64,000 nucleotides of DNA from Parapedobacter composti. Its GTDB lineage: Bacteria > Bacteroidota > Bacteroidia > Sphingobacteriales > Sphingobacteriaceae. The DNA is taken from NCBI RefSeq assembly GCF_900112315.1, contig NZ_FOLL01000002.1:310001-374000 (forward strand), read 5' to 3'. Below, in pieces: positions 7,419-17,150 of the stretch; the first letter of the stretch is position 1, and each line of letters starts with the position of its first letter. The translations under genes were made by a program, and so were the position numbers. The notes below the pieces were generated by a model, which was not told where the DNA came from, made no database searches, and saw nothing but the letters and a program-made list of their open reading frames with translations.

Positions 7419-10124
7419 TTAACTCTTGTTTACAGATAGCGCTTTTTCGATTAAAAACAGTAAGTTCCTGCGATGTGCCGTTGTTTGGATATCCGAACCG
7501 GACGACGCTCCGGTTAGTTTGGTTTTAACATCCGTCAGTGCGGCCAATGCTGCGGCCTTACTCGCATAATCATAACCGGTTTTAGCTTCCAGGATACCGC
7601 TCAAGGCGGCCACGTAATCCGTTTGAAGGTTTTGGCGAACCAGATTGACGCTGCCATTGAGGTCAGCATCAAAAATATAGCCCGTCAAATCCTGCATTAC
7701 CTCCGCTACGGGATATTCATTTCCGTATAAGCTGCTATTGTTGATTCTTGACAGTGTTGTAGGATGCAGAATGTGCGACAGCGTATTCACCTGCAATGAA
7801 CGGAAGGTATTCTGTGGCTTATAGTCTTCCGTACCGTTGAAGAAATTAAAGCCACGGCGCTGGGGCTGTAGATACGGGAACAACGGATAGTCTACTTCAA
7901 ACGCATCCGGGGCATAAATATATTTACCCAGTAAATCCATGGCTTTCTTCTGTGTTTCCAGCGGCACGGGTGTATAAGGTTTACTGTCCGTTTTCTGCCC
8001 TACAAAGCTGCGATCTACATACACACCGCCAATATAACGACTAATGGCGTTAGCCATGTCTGCCCGTTGGCGGTTAAGCTGCCCGTATCGCTGTAGCAGT
8101 TCCTGATAGCTTTGGTCCGGTTTGCTAAACCGATCTTTCAATTTCGGCATCATGTCATTAACCAATAAAAAGCGCTCTTCACCATAAGCCATCATGTCAT
8201 TGGAATGGTCATTCACATTAACGCGTGGATCGATGGCCTTACCGGGGCTGCGCATGTCATCGGCATCATTACCGAATGCCAACTGGGGCTCAGTACTCCG
8301 GCTCAGGATCCGGTTCAGCCCTTTTTCTTCCTCTTCAGGCGAAAACGGGGTATAACCGTATTCAATAGCCCAGATGTCATAAGGCCCCGCTTTCGTGGTA
8401 TAATAATCGCCTTGCTTCTTACGGTCGCGGCTCACATTAATGGCCGGATAATCCATTACTGAGCCTTGCAGGCCAACTTTCCGGGTCAGCTTAGTATCAT
8501 GCAATTGATCGGGGCTAAGCATCTGGCTCGCCCGCATGTTGTGGTTCAGTCCTAATGTATGTCCCATCTCATGCATGATCAGGTAATAGAGAAACTGCTT
8601 GTGCATCTCACGCACCGTTTCAGCTTTCCTGGCCTCCCCCATATCGGCGTCGAGGGTTTCCACTACCGCTAATCCCGTCTGGAATTGCATGCTCAATTCA
8701 TTGGACAGGTTGCAAAGCGCCATTCGGTTAACCTGCGAATGATGCAGATATACCTCTTGGGGAGCAATGGCCTCCGCTGGATTTTCCCACGGGGCCGCTG
8801 CCGGCGTTCCGGTGCCACCATTGAACAGGTCGTCCATCACCGGAGTTCCGGCGCCCGACTTCCATTCCACGGTAATGTCTGCACCCAAAATCTGGCCGGT
8901 CAACGGGTTAAAGAAACTTGGTCCGATGGCACCGTAGCTCGGACTGCTTGACGATTTCCAGCGGATAACATTGTAAGCAATATCCGCCGGATCCCAATCG
9001 GCATCATCGGGCATTTCTTTCATCACAATCGCATTCCGGAAACCTGCAGCCTCAAACGCTTCATTCCACTTTTCACCTGCTTCTTTAATTATCGGGCGGT
9101 ATTCCAGCGGGGTGGTATTTTCAATCCAGAACACAATAGGTTCTACGGGTTCACTGATTTTAGCATTCGGGTTTTTCTTTTCCAGATGCCAACGGCTTAT
9201 GAAATCCCGGTACGGGGTGGGCGAAACGGACGTAAGGTCATCTACCTGGGCACCGAAATAGCCTACCCGGGGGTCGTCTCTACGCGGGCGGTAACTATTT
9301 TGGGGTACCTCCAAAAACGAATGCTGCATTTTTATGGTCACGTAGCGGGCATCCGTAATATCCCTGCCACCGCCGTTCAGCGGGGCAGGGTTTTCATAAG
9401 CCAAACTGACCACCACGTCGGTGTTTCCCGGAAACGACCTTACTGTATCATAACCGGACTTCCCTGTGTTAAGATTTCCCAGATTGAATACCGCCGTAGG
9501 CGGTACCCCCGGCGGAATAACCGGCTTCACAGCATCCAGTTTATTGCTGATGAACAAACCATCAACAGGAATAAGATAGCCCGAACTATCGTGAGCCGCT
9601 ATTTTCTCCGAATGGAAAATGGCTTCCGCTACGTCTGCATTAGCGGCCTTGCTCACCGGATTGTTCGGATCGTAGTAAAACGAGGTGTTTTTTCGCAGAA
9701 ACTCTATCCGATCATTTTTTTTCCGAATACTGAACAGCCATGTATCCCTGATCATGTTCTGGTTAAGGTACAGCGCCGTAGGCCCTCCCATGGAAAAGCT
9801 CTGGTAAATAAAGTCTTTATCCAATTGGTCTTTGGTTAAGTAAAGTTGCAGGCTGGCCGTGGCGGTATCCCGGTACAGTGTAAAAAGCCCATCAATCTTT
9901 GTGCTGGATTTCACTTTGTCCGAAATCGAAGGCTCGTCGGCCTTTTTCTTCTTCACCGAATCGGCTTCCGCTTTCTTTGTACTGTCAGGCGGTGCAACCT
10001 TCGCCGTGTCGGGCTGCTGCTTACTTGAGGTGTCCTGCAGGGAATACACGATCCCCCCGAAGCCGAATGCGGGTACCGCCAAAAAAAGGCTACCCGCCGC
10101 AATGAACGTCAATACGTACTTCAT
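7419..10124 (-). CDS. Secreted zinc-dependent metalloprotease (DUF5117/DUF5118 type)
   Basis: The 901-residue protein starts with a signal peptide (MKYVLTFIAAGSLFLAVPAFG). A low-complexity Lys/Asp/Ser linker (residues 30-65) follows. A DUF5118-like segment (IDGLFTLYRDTATASLQLYL) and a DUF5117-like domain (about 90-300) come next, then the catalytic domain with the metzincin zinc motif HEMGHTLGLNHN near residue 515 and a downstream SVMDY Met-turn. The C-terminal 250 residues are helical. It is probably exported to the periplasm or outside; the substrate is unknown. It has its own terminator and probably its own promoter, with no linked inhibitor. Confidence 0.88.
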   Translation of the reverse strand: MKYVLTFIAAGSLFLAVPAFGFGGIVYSLQDTSSKQQPDTAKVAPPDSTKKAEADSVKKKKADEPSISDKVKSSTKIDGLFTLYRDTATASLQLYLTKDQLDKDFIYQSFSMGGPTALYLNQNMIRDTWLFSIRKKNDRIEFLRKNTSFYYDPNNPVSKAANADVAEAIFHSEKIAAHDSSGYLIPVDGLFISNKLDAVKPVIPPGVPPTAVFNLGNLNTGKSGYDTVRSFPGNTDVVVSLAYENPAPLNGGGRDITDARYVTIKMQHSFLEVPQNSYRPRRDDPRVGYFGAQVDDLTSVSPTPYRDFISRWHLEKKNPNAKISEPVEPIVFWIENTTPLEYRPIIKEAGEKWNEAFEAAGFRNAIVMKEMPDDADWDPADIAYNVIRWKSSSSPSYGAIGPSFFNPLTGQILGADITVEWKSGAGTPVMDDLFNGGTGTPAAAPWENPAEAIAPQEVYLHHSQVNRMALCNLSNELSMQFQTGLAVVETLDADMGEARKAETVREMHKQFLYYLIMHEMGHTLGLNHNMRASQMLSPDQLHDTKLTRKVGLQGSVMDYPAINVSRDRKKQGDYYTTKAGPYDIWAIEYGYTPFSPEEEEKGLNRILSRSTEPQLAFGNDADDMRSPGKAIDPRVNVNDHSNDMMAYGEERFLLVNDMMPKLKDRFSKPDQSYQELLQRYGQLNRQRADMANAISRYIGGVYVDRSFVGQKTDSKPYTPVPLETQKKAMDLLGKYIYAPDAFEVDYPLFPYLQPQRRGFNFFNGTEDYKPQNTFRSLQVNTLSHILHPTTLSRINNSSLYGNEYPVAEVMQDLTGYIFDADLNGSVNLVRQNLQTDYVAALSGILEAKTGYDYASKAAALAALTDVKTKLTGASSGSDIQTTAHRRNLLFLIEKALSVNKS

Positions 10125-10289
10125 AAGGTTTGGATATAATTATTCATTCATGTGGTGGTTCAACAAGCATAACGCTCACCATAATGATGAGACGCCAAAA
10201 ACCCCGATAAGTTACACCATTCCTCACAAATGCCTGGAAAGTCCGCGCAACTTCTTTGTTACACAAGCACTTGTACTTAACCACGGCAA

Positions 10290-11222
10290 CTATCTTCCAT
10301 CAAGTGATGATTTCAGTGGAATAACTTCATCCGCAAACTTCTTGTCATCAACAAGGAAATACGTGGTAGGGCGTTGCGATGATTGAACGATCCATTGTGC
10401 CGTGTCTTGCTTCCATGCCTGTACACTCACCAACTCTCCAGATCGGCCGTGAACGGTCAACAATGCATCGGCCCCATCCTTAGGCTCAAACCCGTTTGCA
10501 AACGTCGGCAAGCTCATCAGTGCCATTCGGCTGATATAGCGCTCCACGGCAGCTGAGTCAGCCGTCGCCCCGTCGAGCAACCAGGAGGTTCCTTCCTTAG
10601 TGAGCGACCAAGCCGATACGCCGGACGCCGTTATTGACATCACATCATCTTTGGTCACCCGCAGAAATGTTTTGTCGCGCCAGTCATTGAGCGGTTTATT
10701 ATACTGAGAATACAAATAGCCGTCCACCGCATACACCTTATCGGCATCAGCCAGCCGCAAATACGACTGCCCTCCACCGTACGGGTTCCCCTGTGCTGGA
10801 GCATCTCCTAACCACCATTCCCCTAACCTGATGTCGCCACCGCCGAGCACTACAATGCGGATGCCAGATGTATCCCCCACATGATATTCGTCCCATTTTG
10901 ACGACTGCCCCGTGACGATACGGTTCGCCCGCATATCCACGAATGAACCCATCAGGGCTTTCACCGCATTACTGTCGGCCCGATCCGACATCCCTTCACG
11001 GCTAACAACCCACCCTTGGGGTGTACGGCTCAGCACTACCTCTTGTCGCTGTTCACTGACCGGATACAATTTAATTTGCTGCACAGACGCGGTATCAATG
11101 GCCGCCAACTCAATATTCAGCGTATTTTCACGTTTTGATGCACGGAAAAATCTGGCCCCCAGGTAAACGATTACCAGAACAGCCAAGACAATGGTCAATT
11201 TTTTGTTATTTAACTTCATCAT
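10290..11222 (-). CDS. DUF4340 domain protein linked to the Gld transporter
   Basis: A 310-residue protein with one N-terminal membrane helix (KLTIVLAVLVIVYLGARFF) and a periplasmic DUF4340 region (about 35-300) containing the repeated pattern VQQIKLYPV... and GGGQSYLRLADADKVYAVDGYL. Its start overlaps the gldG stop by 17 bp, so it is translationally linked to gldA-gldF-gldG. In other bacteria DUF4340 proteins accompany ABC-2/GldG-type systems, and here it probably extends the periplasmic part of the complex. The start may be either of two adjacent ATGs (11222 or 11219). Confidence 0.85.
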   Translation of the reverse strand: MMKLNNKKLTIVLAVLVIVYLGARFFRASKRENTLNIELAAIDTASVQQIKLYPVSEQRQEVVLSRTPQGWVVSREGMSDRADSNAVKALMGSFVDMRANRIVTGQSSKWDEYHVGDTSGIRIVVLGGGDIRLGEWWLGDAPAQGNPYGGGQSYLRLADADKVYAVDGYLYSQYNKPLNDWRDKTFLRVTKDDVMSITASGVSAWSLTKEGTSWLLDGATADSAAVERYISRMALMSLPTFANGFEPKDGADALLTVHGRSGELVSVQAWKQDTAQWIVQSSQRPTTYFLVDDKKFADEVIPLKSSLDGR

Positions 11223-12753
11223 AGTTTTCAGCCATTCGTTGTTGTCTTACCTTGCGGTTACGGCGGACACGCCATATACCATATAGGATAGCCAATACCA
11301 CCGGAAGCAAAAAATTCAAATACTTAATTGTTACCTTCGCGCTATCGGACAATTCTGCAATGGGTCTTGAGGTTACGCCCTTGGTCCGCAGTTCGATAAG
11401 CCCCGTATCGTCCGAAAGCCAGTCGATGGCATTCGCTAATAAATTCACATTATCAGGTTCAACCTGCCGCTGCTGCGACTGCTGCCCTTGCATGGGGGGC
11501 GGGCCGTTGATAATGAAATCACCATCAGAAACCAATACCACTTTTGTTGGTGTTCCCCCAGCAACCATCGGCCCTTCCACCGCTGCCGCTACACAGATGT
11601 TACGGGCCTTGAAGTCGTCCTGTTTCCAATCTTTGTTAATCTGGAAAAAGGCCGGTGCAGGCAATGTATCAGAAAGCGCAGACGAAAACGCCAACGGTGT
11701 AAAACGTAGTGTGGTATCACCTGTAAAGCGCACCGGGCTCGCAAATTCCATTACTACCTGCTCCAGTCCCGATGATACCGGGTGATTGGCAAACGTAGAA
11801 AGAATGGGCAGATAAGGAAACGACACGTTGGTCTGCAGCATAAAGAACCCTTGCTGCTGCTGTATGGGTATAGTCGCGCATTGCGCATCAATCACAAACG
11901 CGGCATCCACCATGATGCCTCTTTGGGCAAGCCACCCTTCAAGTCCGGTGGTTACTTCGTTGCCCTGGCCGTTTTGCAGGTTCCCATCCACCCGGTTTAA
12001 TGCTACTGCCAGCCGTCCGCCCCTTCCCAAAAAGGTATCCAACTTCGCCAAGTGATTGGCAGGGATGCTGTCGGTGGGCCTAATAATGGCCAATGTGGCT
12101 ACATCTGCGGGTACACTGGTCGAATCGCTGAATGTTACAGCCTGCACATCATACAAGATTTGCAGTTGCTGGTTCAGCTGAGGCATCTCATATAGGGCCG
12201 GCTCGCCGTGTCCTTGCAGAAAACCAATTTTGGGTTTCCTGGCAATGGTCAACTTCTTAATGGACGTGGCCAGTGCGTATTCCATGGCAGCTCCCGGCTG
12301 GATAAACGGGATAACTTCCTGTTTATCCCCGTAATCGATGGTAGCCCCCAAGTAAGCCCGCTGTTGCTTCACTTGATCCCGTTCGCGTACATTAATCATG
12401 ACCGGGCGAATACCCTTTTGAGCAACCTCCTGCTCCTTCGCTTCATCCGTGTTGGGGTTGATGAACTCAAACATCACCTGCCCGCGCGACCGGCTGGCGA
12501 ACTCCACGAGCATATCCTGAAAATCCTTTCGGGCCTTCTGGATATGTGCCGGCAAATTTTCTGAAAAATACGCCCGCACCGTTACAGGCTCATCCAAGCC
12601 AGCGAGAATATCCCGCGTAGCCTTGCTTAAGGTATATTGACGCCCTTCAGTGAAGTCCAGTCGGAAACGGAACTCATAAGCCAGCAGATTAGCCATCACC
12701 ACGATGCCAATCAGCAGGGTCACAGAAGTATATAGCTTTCTCTTCATGGTCAT
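11206..12753 (-). CDS. gldG: Gliding-type ABC transporter auxiliary protein GldG
   Basis: The 515-residue product has a membrane helix at about 8-28 and another near 484-502 (YLNFLLPVVLAILYGIW), followed by a basic tail. The large central domain is the ABC-type uncharacterised (GldG/IflD) fold, starting with the conserved DFTEGRQYTLSKATRDIL segment. In Flavobacterium johnsoniae GldA, GldF and GldG form a transporter needed for gliding. Sphingobacteria often keep these genes without visible gliding, so the present role may be export or envelope work. It overlaps gldF by an ATGA. Confidence 0.9.
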   Translation of the reverse strand: MTMKRKLYTSVTLLIGIVVMANLLAYEFRFRLDFTEGRQYTLSKATRDILAGLDEPVTVRAYFSENLPAHIQKARKDFQDMLVEFASRSRGQVMFEFINPNTDEAKEQEVAQKGIRPVMINVRERDQVKQQRAYLGATIDYGDKQEVIPFIQPGAAMEYALATSIKKLTIARKPKIGFLQGHGEPALYEMPQLNQQLQILYDVQAVTFSDSTSVPADVATLAIIRPTDSIPANHLAKLDTFLGRGGRLAVALNRVDGNLQNGQGNEVTTGLEGWLAQRGIMVDAAFVIDAQCATIPIQQQQGFFMLQTNVSFPYLPILSTFANHPVSSGLEQVVMEFASPVRFTGDTTLRFTPLAFSSALSDTLPAPAFFQINKDWKQDDFKARNICVAAAVEGPMVAGGTPTKVVLVSDGDFIINGPPPMQGQQSQQRQVEPDNVNLLANAIDWLSDDTGLIELRTKGVTSRPIAELSDSAKVTIKYLNFLLPVVLAILYGIWRVRRNRKVRQQRMAENYDEVK

Positions 12754-13472
12754 TGAATGGTACGTTTAGCAAGTGAAACCTCGGCCAGCATCAATCCTAC
12801 AAAAACGATAGACAAGAAATAAACCACGTCTGTACTGTCTACGACACCGCGGGAGATGCTCCCGAAATGCTGAGACAGGCTCAGGGCGTCGAAGAACAGT
12901 CCTACAGCACCCGTGAACTGCCCCGCCAGCACATCGAAAATCAGGTGGAAAAATAATCCGATGAAGAGCGCGGTCAGGAAAGCCACAATCTGATTGCTGG
13001 TAATGCTGCTCGCAAACAGCCCGATACTGATGTATGCCGCACTCAGCAACAACAGGCCCAAATACCCGCATACTACCTGTCCTACATCAAGATTTCCTAT
13101 ATTGGCCAACGTAATGGGATACGGCAGCGTGAAAGCTAATGCAATAGACACCAGCAAAAACGTCGAAAGGAATTTACCCACCACCACCTGCCGATCCGTC
13201 ACCGCCTTGGTAAGCAGCAATTCAATGGTGCCGGTTTTATTCTCTTCGGCGAGCAGGCGCATGGTGAGCGCCGGAATAAAGAAAAACAACGTCCAGAAAG
13301 CCACATTGAAGAATGCTTCGAGACTAACCTGGCCCACCATGAAGATATCCGAACCAAAAAGCCACGTAAAAAAGCCACTGAAGCCCAAGAACAGCACTAA
13401 CATGATGTAGGCCATAAGGGAGTCGAAATACGAATGCAGTTCGCGTTTAGCGATTACCCAAATTGCTTGCAT
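12750..13472 (-). CDS. gldF: ABC-2 type permease GldF
   Basis: A 240-residue integral membrane protein with six hydrophobic segments (for example AYIMLVLFLGFSGFFTWLFG, LSTFLLVSIALAFTLPYPIT, IVAFLTALFIGLFFHLIF). The motif TMRLLAEENKTGTIELLLT is typical of ABC-2 permeases. With the ATPase GldA (10 bp upstream) and GldG (4-bp overlap downstream), it should form the inner-membrane transporter. The length matches characterised GldF proteins. Confidence 0.93.
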   Translation of the reverse strand: MQAIWVIAKRELHSYFDSLMAYIMLVLFLGFSGFFTWLFGSDIFMVGQVSLEAFFNVAFWTLFFFIPALTMRLLAEENKTGTIELLLTKAVTDRQVVVGKFLSTFLLVSIALAFTLPYPITLANIGNLDVGQVVCGYLGLLLLSAAYISIGLFASSITSNQIVAFLTALFIGLFFHLIFDVLAGQFTGAVGLFFDALSLSQHFGSISRGVVDSTDVVYFLSIVFVGLMLAEVSLAKRTIQ

Positions 13473-13482
13473 AATATGCCGA

Positions 13483-14412
13483 TTAGTTTACGGTTAAATT
13501 TCTGAAAATATCCTCCAGGCGGGTCTCAACCGGCGTCATCTCGGTGATTACCCAGCCTTTTGCCACACACAGGTTAAAGATGTCGCGCCGCGATGAGTGA
13601 CCTGCCCGGCTTTTTACCTCGAAACGCGACGACCCGCCTTCATCCGCCTTCACTACAGCTACATGCGGCAAAGCCGACAGCGCTTCCACAGCGTGCTGGG
13701 CCGTGGTGCCCTCCAGTTGGAGATGCACCACTTCCTGTCCGGATGCCTGCTGGCGCAAGGTGTCAGCCGTACCGTCTGCCACAATCTTCCCTTTGTTAAT
13801 GATCAGTATACGGTCGCACGTAGCTTCCACCTCCGGCAGTATATGCGTACTGAGAATGACAGTTTTGGCCTTGCCAATCTCCCGGATAAGCCTGCGTATT
13901 TCTACAATTTGATTGGGGTCAAGCCCTGTGGTGGGTTCATCAAGAATAAGAATCTCCGGGTCATGGATCATGGCTTGGGCCAGTCCTACCCGCTGCCGGT
14001 AGCCTTTAGATAGTTCACCGATATTTTTGTGCTTTTCAGCGTTAAGGCCGCATAGCCGGATCATCATCCGTGTACGCTCTTCGATCCGATCATTCGGTAC
14101 GCCTTGGAGTGCAGCACAAAATTGTAAGTAGTCAATCACCGGCATATCTAAGTACAATGGATTATGTTCCGGCAGGTACCCGATGTATCGTTTAAGCGAT
14201 TGCCCTTCCCGCTTCACCGACCGACCGTCGATAAGGATATCGCCACCATCGATACCAATATAGCCCGTAATCATCTTCATCGTACTACTCTTGCCCGCCC
14301 CGTTGGGTCCAAGGAAACCAAGGATTTCCCCCGTTTTCACCTCAAAGGAAATCCCGTCGACCGCCCGTTGCGAAGCATAACGTTTGGATAGATTTTCAAT
14401 ACGTATGTCCAC
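13483..14412 (-). CDS. gldA: ABC transporter ATP-binding protein GldA
   Basis: A 309-residue ATPase with Walker A GPNGAGKSS (about residues 36-44), signature LSKGYRQRVGLAQ, Walker B ILILDEPTTGLDP and the switch His in LSTHILPEV. The C-terminal extension (about 225-309) matches GldA-type ATPases. The start is a GTG at 14410-14412, giving MDIRIENLSKRY. It is the first gene of the gldA-gldF-gldG-DUF4340 operon. Confidence 0.93.
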   Translation of the reverse strand: MDIRIENLSKRYASQRAVDGISFEVKTGEILGFLGPNGAGKSSTMKMITGYIGIDGGDILIDGRSVKREGQSLKRYIGYLPEHNPLYLDMPVIDYLQFCAALQGVPNDRIEERTRMMIRLCGLNAEKHKNIGELSKGYRQRVGLAQAMIHDPEILILDEPTTGLDPNQIVEIRRLIREIGKAKTVILSTHILPEVEATCDRILIINKGKIVADGTADTLRQQASGQEVVHLQLEGTTAQHAVEALSALPHVAVVKADEGGSSRFEVKSRAGHSSRRDIFNLCVAKGWVITEMTPVETRLEDIFRNLTVN

Positions 14413-14471
14413 GAGTCAAGAAAATTTTGGAGTCTAGTCGATTGACCGGAATCTCCGGCCAATGGTTGGTG

Positions 14472-14503
14472 CGAAATTATTGGATTTCGGAAAAAAAACA
14501 AAA
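14472..14503 (-). promoter_or_regulatory. Probable promoter for the gldA operon
   Basis: Minus-strand TAATTTCG (14472-14479), one base off TAnnTTTG, is preceded by TTTTG at 14499-14503 with a 19-bp spacer. It sits 60 bp before the GTG start of gldA. Confidence 0.45.
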
Positions 14504-14525
14504 TCAATCTTGTGGCGCATCTCCA

Positions 14526-15005
14526 CTAAAACCGGATACGGAAATCCTCCTTGGCCTGTCCGGCATGGAAAAACACAAGCCCCGCGTGAAAGAGGTCGAC
14601 CGTAACGGTCACCTCTGGCTTGGATTTAATCGTCTGCCATAACTGTCTCATGCCATTCCCCCGATGAATGTCGGTAATCACGATCACACTCTGACGATGA
14701 AGCTGCGGCCACAAATGTTCCAGTTGCCGCTCCAAAGCATCGCCCCCACCGCCCCATGCAACAACAAAGTCCAACTGCCCTTCGGACCACGCGGTTCCCA
14801 CCCGATATACGTGCTCCGGTTTAAACCTTTCGATAAGGCGATGTATCAAGCGCCTCACCTTGTCCTTCGATTCGCTTGCGCGCCTCGGCGCATAAATCAC
14901 TTCATCAACCAAGCGATACACAAATGGCGAGTGTGTGCCGTGGCGGCTATGAGACCTCAGATAATGCGCCAGAAAGTCGACATAGAACCGTATGCTTTCC
15001 ATCAT
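14526..15005 (-). CDS. Shortened methyltransferase-like protein lacking the SAM motif
   Basis: I chose the ATG at 15003-15005 (159 residues); a longer reading would begin with TTG. The N-terminus (FLAHYLRSHSRHGTHSPFVY followed by RLVDEVIY) and the C-terminus (WQTIKSKPEVTVTVDLFHAG, LVFFHAGQAKEDFRIRF) match a common Bacteroidota class I methyltransferase family of about 240-260 residues. Roughly 80 central residues are missing, including the glycine-rich SAM-binding motif I. The frame is intact, so it is either decaying or has a role without SAM binding. It is divergent from the 15081 gene. Confidence 0.6.
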   Translation of the reverse strand: MMESIRFYVDFLAHYLRSHSRHGTHSPFVYRLVDEVIYAPRRASESKDKVRRLIHRLIERFKPEHVYRVGTAWSEGQLDFVVAWGGGGDALERQLEHLWPQLHRQSVIVITDIHRGNGMRQLWQTIKSKPEVTVTVDLFHAGLVFFHAGQAKEDFRIRF

Positions 15006-15080
15006 GCCAAAGATAGCGATAACCGGCAATCCGCTTGGCAGCCCGAAACAATTCCAATAGTTTTTTGTAATTTTGTCATA

Positions 15081-15935
15081 ATGAACGACAAAGAGTTAGA
15101 TTCACTGATAAAATTACTTGACGATCCAGACGCCGAGGTCTTCCGGCATGTGGAACAAAAGCTGATTACCATGGGGCCGGAAGTCATTACCCGGCTGGAG
15201 TCGGTATGGGAACAATCGTTCGATGTTGTGTTGCAGACCCGGATCGAGAACCTCATCCATAAAATACAATTCGAAGATGTGCTGCAAGAACTCGAACTAT
15301 GGAAGCTAAGCGGCTCTTTCGACCTATTGCAAGGATTGATCATCGTTAACAAATACCAATATCCCGATGCGGATGAACAGAAAATTATCAACCAGATAGA
15401 AGCCATCAAACGCGATGCTTGGCTGGAAATGATTTATAGCATGAGTGCGGTGGAAAAAGTGCGGTTGCTTAACAATATCATTTACAATGTATACGGATTC
15501 TCAGGCAATACCAGCAACTATCATGATCCGCAAAATTCCTACATTGGTCAAGTATTGGAAACCCGCCGGGGTAACCCCATACTGCTCGCGTGCATCTATA
15601 GCATTGTAGCACAGAAGCTTGATATTCCAATTTATGGGGTAAACTTACCTAAGCATTTTATTTTGGCTTATACCGAGGGCCATAATCCCGTTGAAAGCCA
15701 GCACGGCATTCTGTTCTATATCAACGCTTTCAACCGGGGGCAGATCTTCGGGCGGCATGATGTGGTGGCCTTTCTCAAGCAGCTTAACCTTTCGCCCAGC
15801 GATAACTTCGTGTTACCATGCAGCAATCCGGACATTATCACCCGTGTACTTCGCAATTTAATAACCTCTTATGCCCAAGCAGGAAACGCCGCCAAAAGCG
15901 AAGAAATTAACCGAATGCTGTCTATACTGACTTAA
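15081..15935 (+). CDS. Transglutaminase-like family protein (SirB1/Transglut_core2 type)
   Basis: The start is the ATG at 15081 (MNDKELDSLIKLL), giving 284 residues; upstream in-frame codons overlap the neighbouring divergent gene and have no family match. The conserved block RGNPILLACIYSIVAQKLDIPIYG places a catalytic-type Cys near residue 170, and LPKHFILAY supplies the His near 192, both typical of the SirB1/YchA transglutaminase-like family. The first 90 residues are helical, with a HEAT-like look (DDPDAEVFRHVEQKLI). The cellular role of this family is poorly known; it is probably cytoplasmic. Confidence 0.8.
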   Translation: MNDKELDSLIKLLDDPDAEVFRHVEQKLITMGPEVITRLESVWEQSFDVVLQTRIENLIHKIQFEDVLQELELWKLSGSFDLLQGLIIVNKYQYPDADEQKIINQIEAIKRDAWLEMIYSMSAVEKVRLLNNIIYNVYGFSGNTSNYHDPQNSYIGQVLETRRGNPILLACIYSIVAQKLDIPIYGVNLPKHFILAYTEGHNPVESQHGILFYINAFNRGQIFGRHDVVAFLKQLNLSPSDNFVLPCSNPDIITRVLRNLITSYAQAGNAAKSEEINRMLSILT

Positions 15936-15948
15936 ACAACAAATCTTA

Positions 15949-17025
15949 TCACTGCACCTGCCCGCGGGCATCCAGGAAGATGCTGAATGGGCGTCTATTA
16001 GGCGCACTAAAGGTCACCTCTGCTTCCGGCGCTACATTTCCGCTATCCGAAAGCTTGAAACGCAATACCTTGCCAGGCCTTTCGGCCGCATCTGCTACAT
16101 AAATAATCCGCTGCCCATCGGCACGGGGTCGCGGGTCGATGGCCACATCAATAGGGCCGGAAAGACCAGTAAGCGGCCCGCTAATCACCCGTGTGGGCAT
16201 CACGGTAACCAATGGTTGGGTCAGGTGTTCTTTGATACCTTGGATGATATAAACCTTGCCCGCCATATTTTGATTGGGATCACCGTAATCAGCGGCTACC
16301 AGCACATCCAGCGAGTCTACGAATGCAATCCCCCTGATGCTTAGGGCGCCCGGAATCCGCAGGGTTGAAATGGCTGGAAAGTTCACTTCAACAGAATCAG
16401 CTTGGGATAGATTTCCATATAGTTGAATACCACCATTAGCAGCAGCGTCAGAGACCAATAGGCTGTCGCCCCAAAGCACCATTCCCCAAGGCCGAACCCC
16501 CTCTGTTAATTGAAGGGCACGATTAGGCACGGTATAACCGTTTCGGTTCATCGGCTGGTAAAAACCATAGATATGTGAAAAGGTTGAGCCGGTGTTTGCA
16601 ACATAAAGCATCTGGGTTGCCGGGTGAAACGCCACCCCCCGCATCTGATTCAATCGGCTGTTACCCAGTCTCCCTGTATTGGCCAGCTGTCCCAGATTAT
16701 TTACCTGCATTACCCGTACCAGTGTATCATAACGCCCCGACTGGAAAGCACGCCCCACATTCGGACTAAAGTGGATGCCTGCACCGCCGGCAGCACCTGA
16801 GTTATGATTGAAGTCAATGGTCATCGTTCCTCCATCGGCCGGATCAATCAGCGCTACGTTATCCACAGGTGGTTCCGTGTCGCTCTGTGCAACATCCTCA
16901 AAAGATATATACAACCGCGATATCGGCCGAGTGGGCAGCAGCGGCTCATCGTCGTTGCGCATGCAACCACCAAAAGCCAACAATAGACCCGCAATGACCA
17001 CCAGACAACCAAATGACATCTTCAT
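15949..17025 (-). CDS. Lipoprotein with beta-propeller-like repeats
   Basis: I use the ATG at 17023-17025 (MKMSFGCLVVIAG), giving 358 residues; an ATG at 17031 would add two. The signal peptide ends in a lipobox FGGC. The mature part has repeated segments of the type GVAFHPATQMLYVANTG, GMVLWGDSLLVSDAAANGG and GIAFVDSLDVLVAADYGDP, which is the pattern of an NHL- or YncE-like propeller. It is probably anchored in the periplasm or at the cell surface. It is convergent with the transglutaminase-like gene (13 bp apart). Function is unknown. Confidence 0.7.
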   Translation of the reverse strand: MKMSFGCLVVIAGLLLAFGGCMRNDDEPLLPTRPISRLYISFEDVAQSDTEPPVDNVALIDPADGGTMTIDFNHNSGAAGGAGIHFSPNVGRAFQSGRYDTLVRVMQVNNLGQLANTGRLGNSRLNQMRGVAFHPATQMLYVANTGSTFSHIYGFYQPMNRNGYTVPNRALQLTEGVRPWGMVLWGDSLLVSDAAANGGIQLYGNLSQADSVEVNFPAISTLRIPGALSIRGIAFVDSLDVLVAADYGDPNQNMAGKVYIIQGIKEHLTQPLVTVMPTRVISGPLTGLSGPIDVAIDPRPRADGQRIIYVADAAERPGKVLRFKLSDSGNVAPEAEVTFSAPNRRPFSIFLDARGQVQ

Positions 17026-17150
17026 CACCATGGATTTTGGACAAAGATATGAATTTTTAACGACCCGAAAAGGATGGCAAGCACCGTTATTCGCTTGCAA
17101 CACTCCCGTTTTATGAGTAATATTGCATCCGTAAACAAGTTGACGGTAAG

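Noticed and set aside
14664..15080. Upstream extension of the transglutaminase-like gene
   Set aside because: The extension overlaps the divergent methyltransferase-like gene; the family start is the ATG at 15081.
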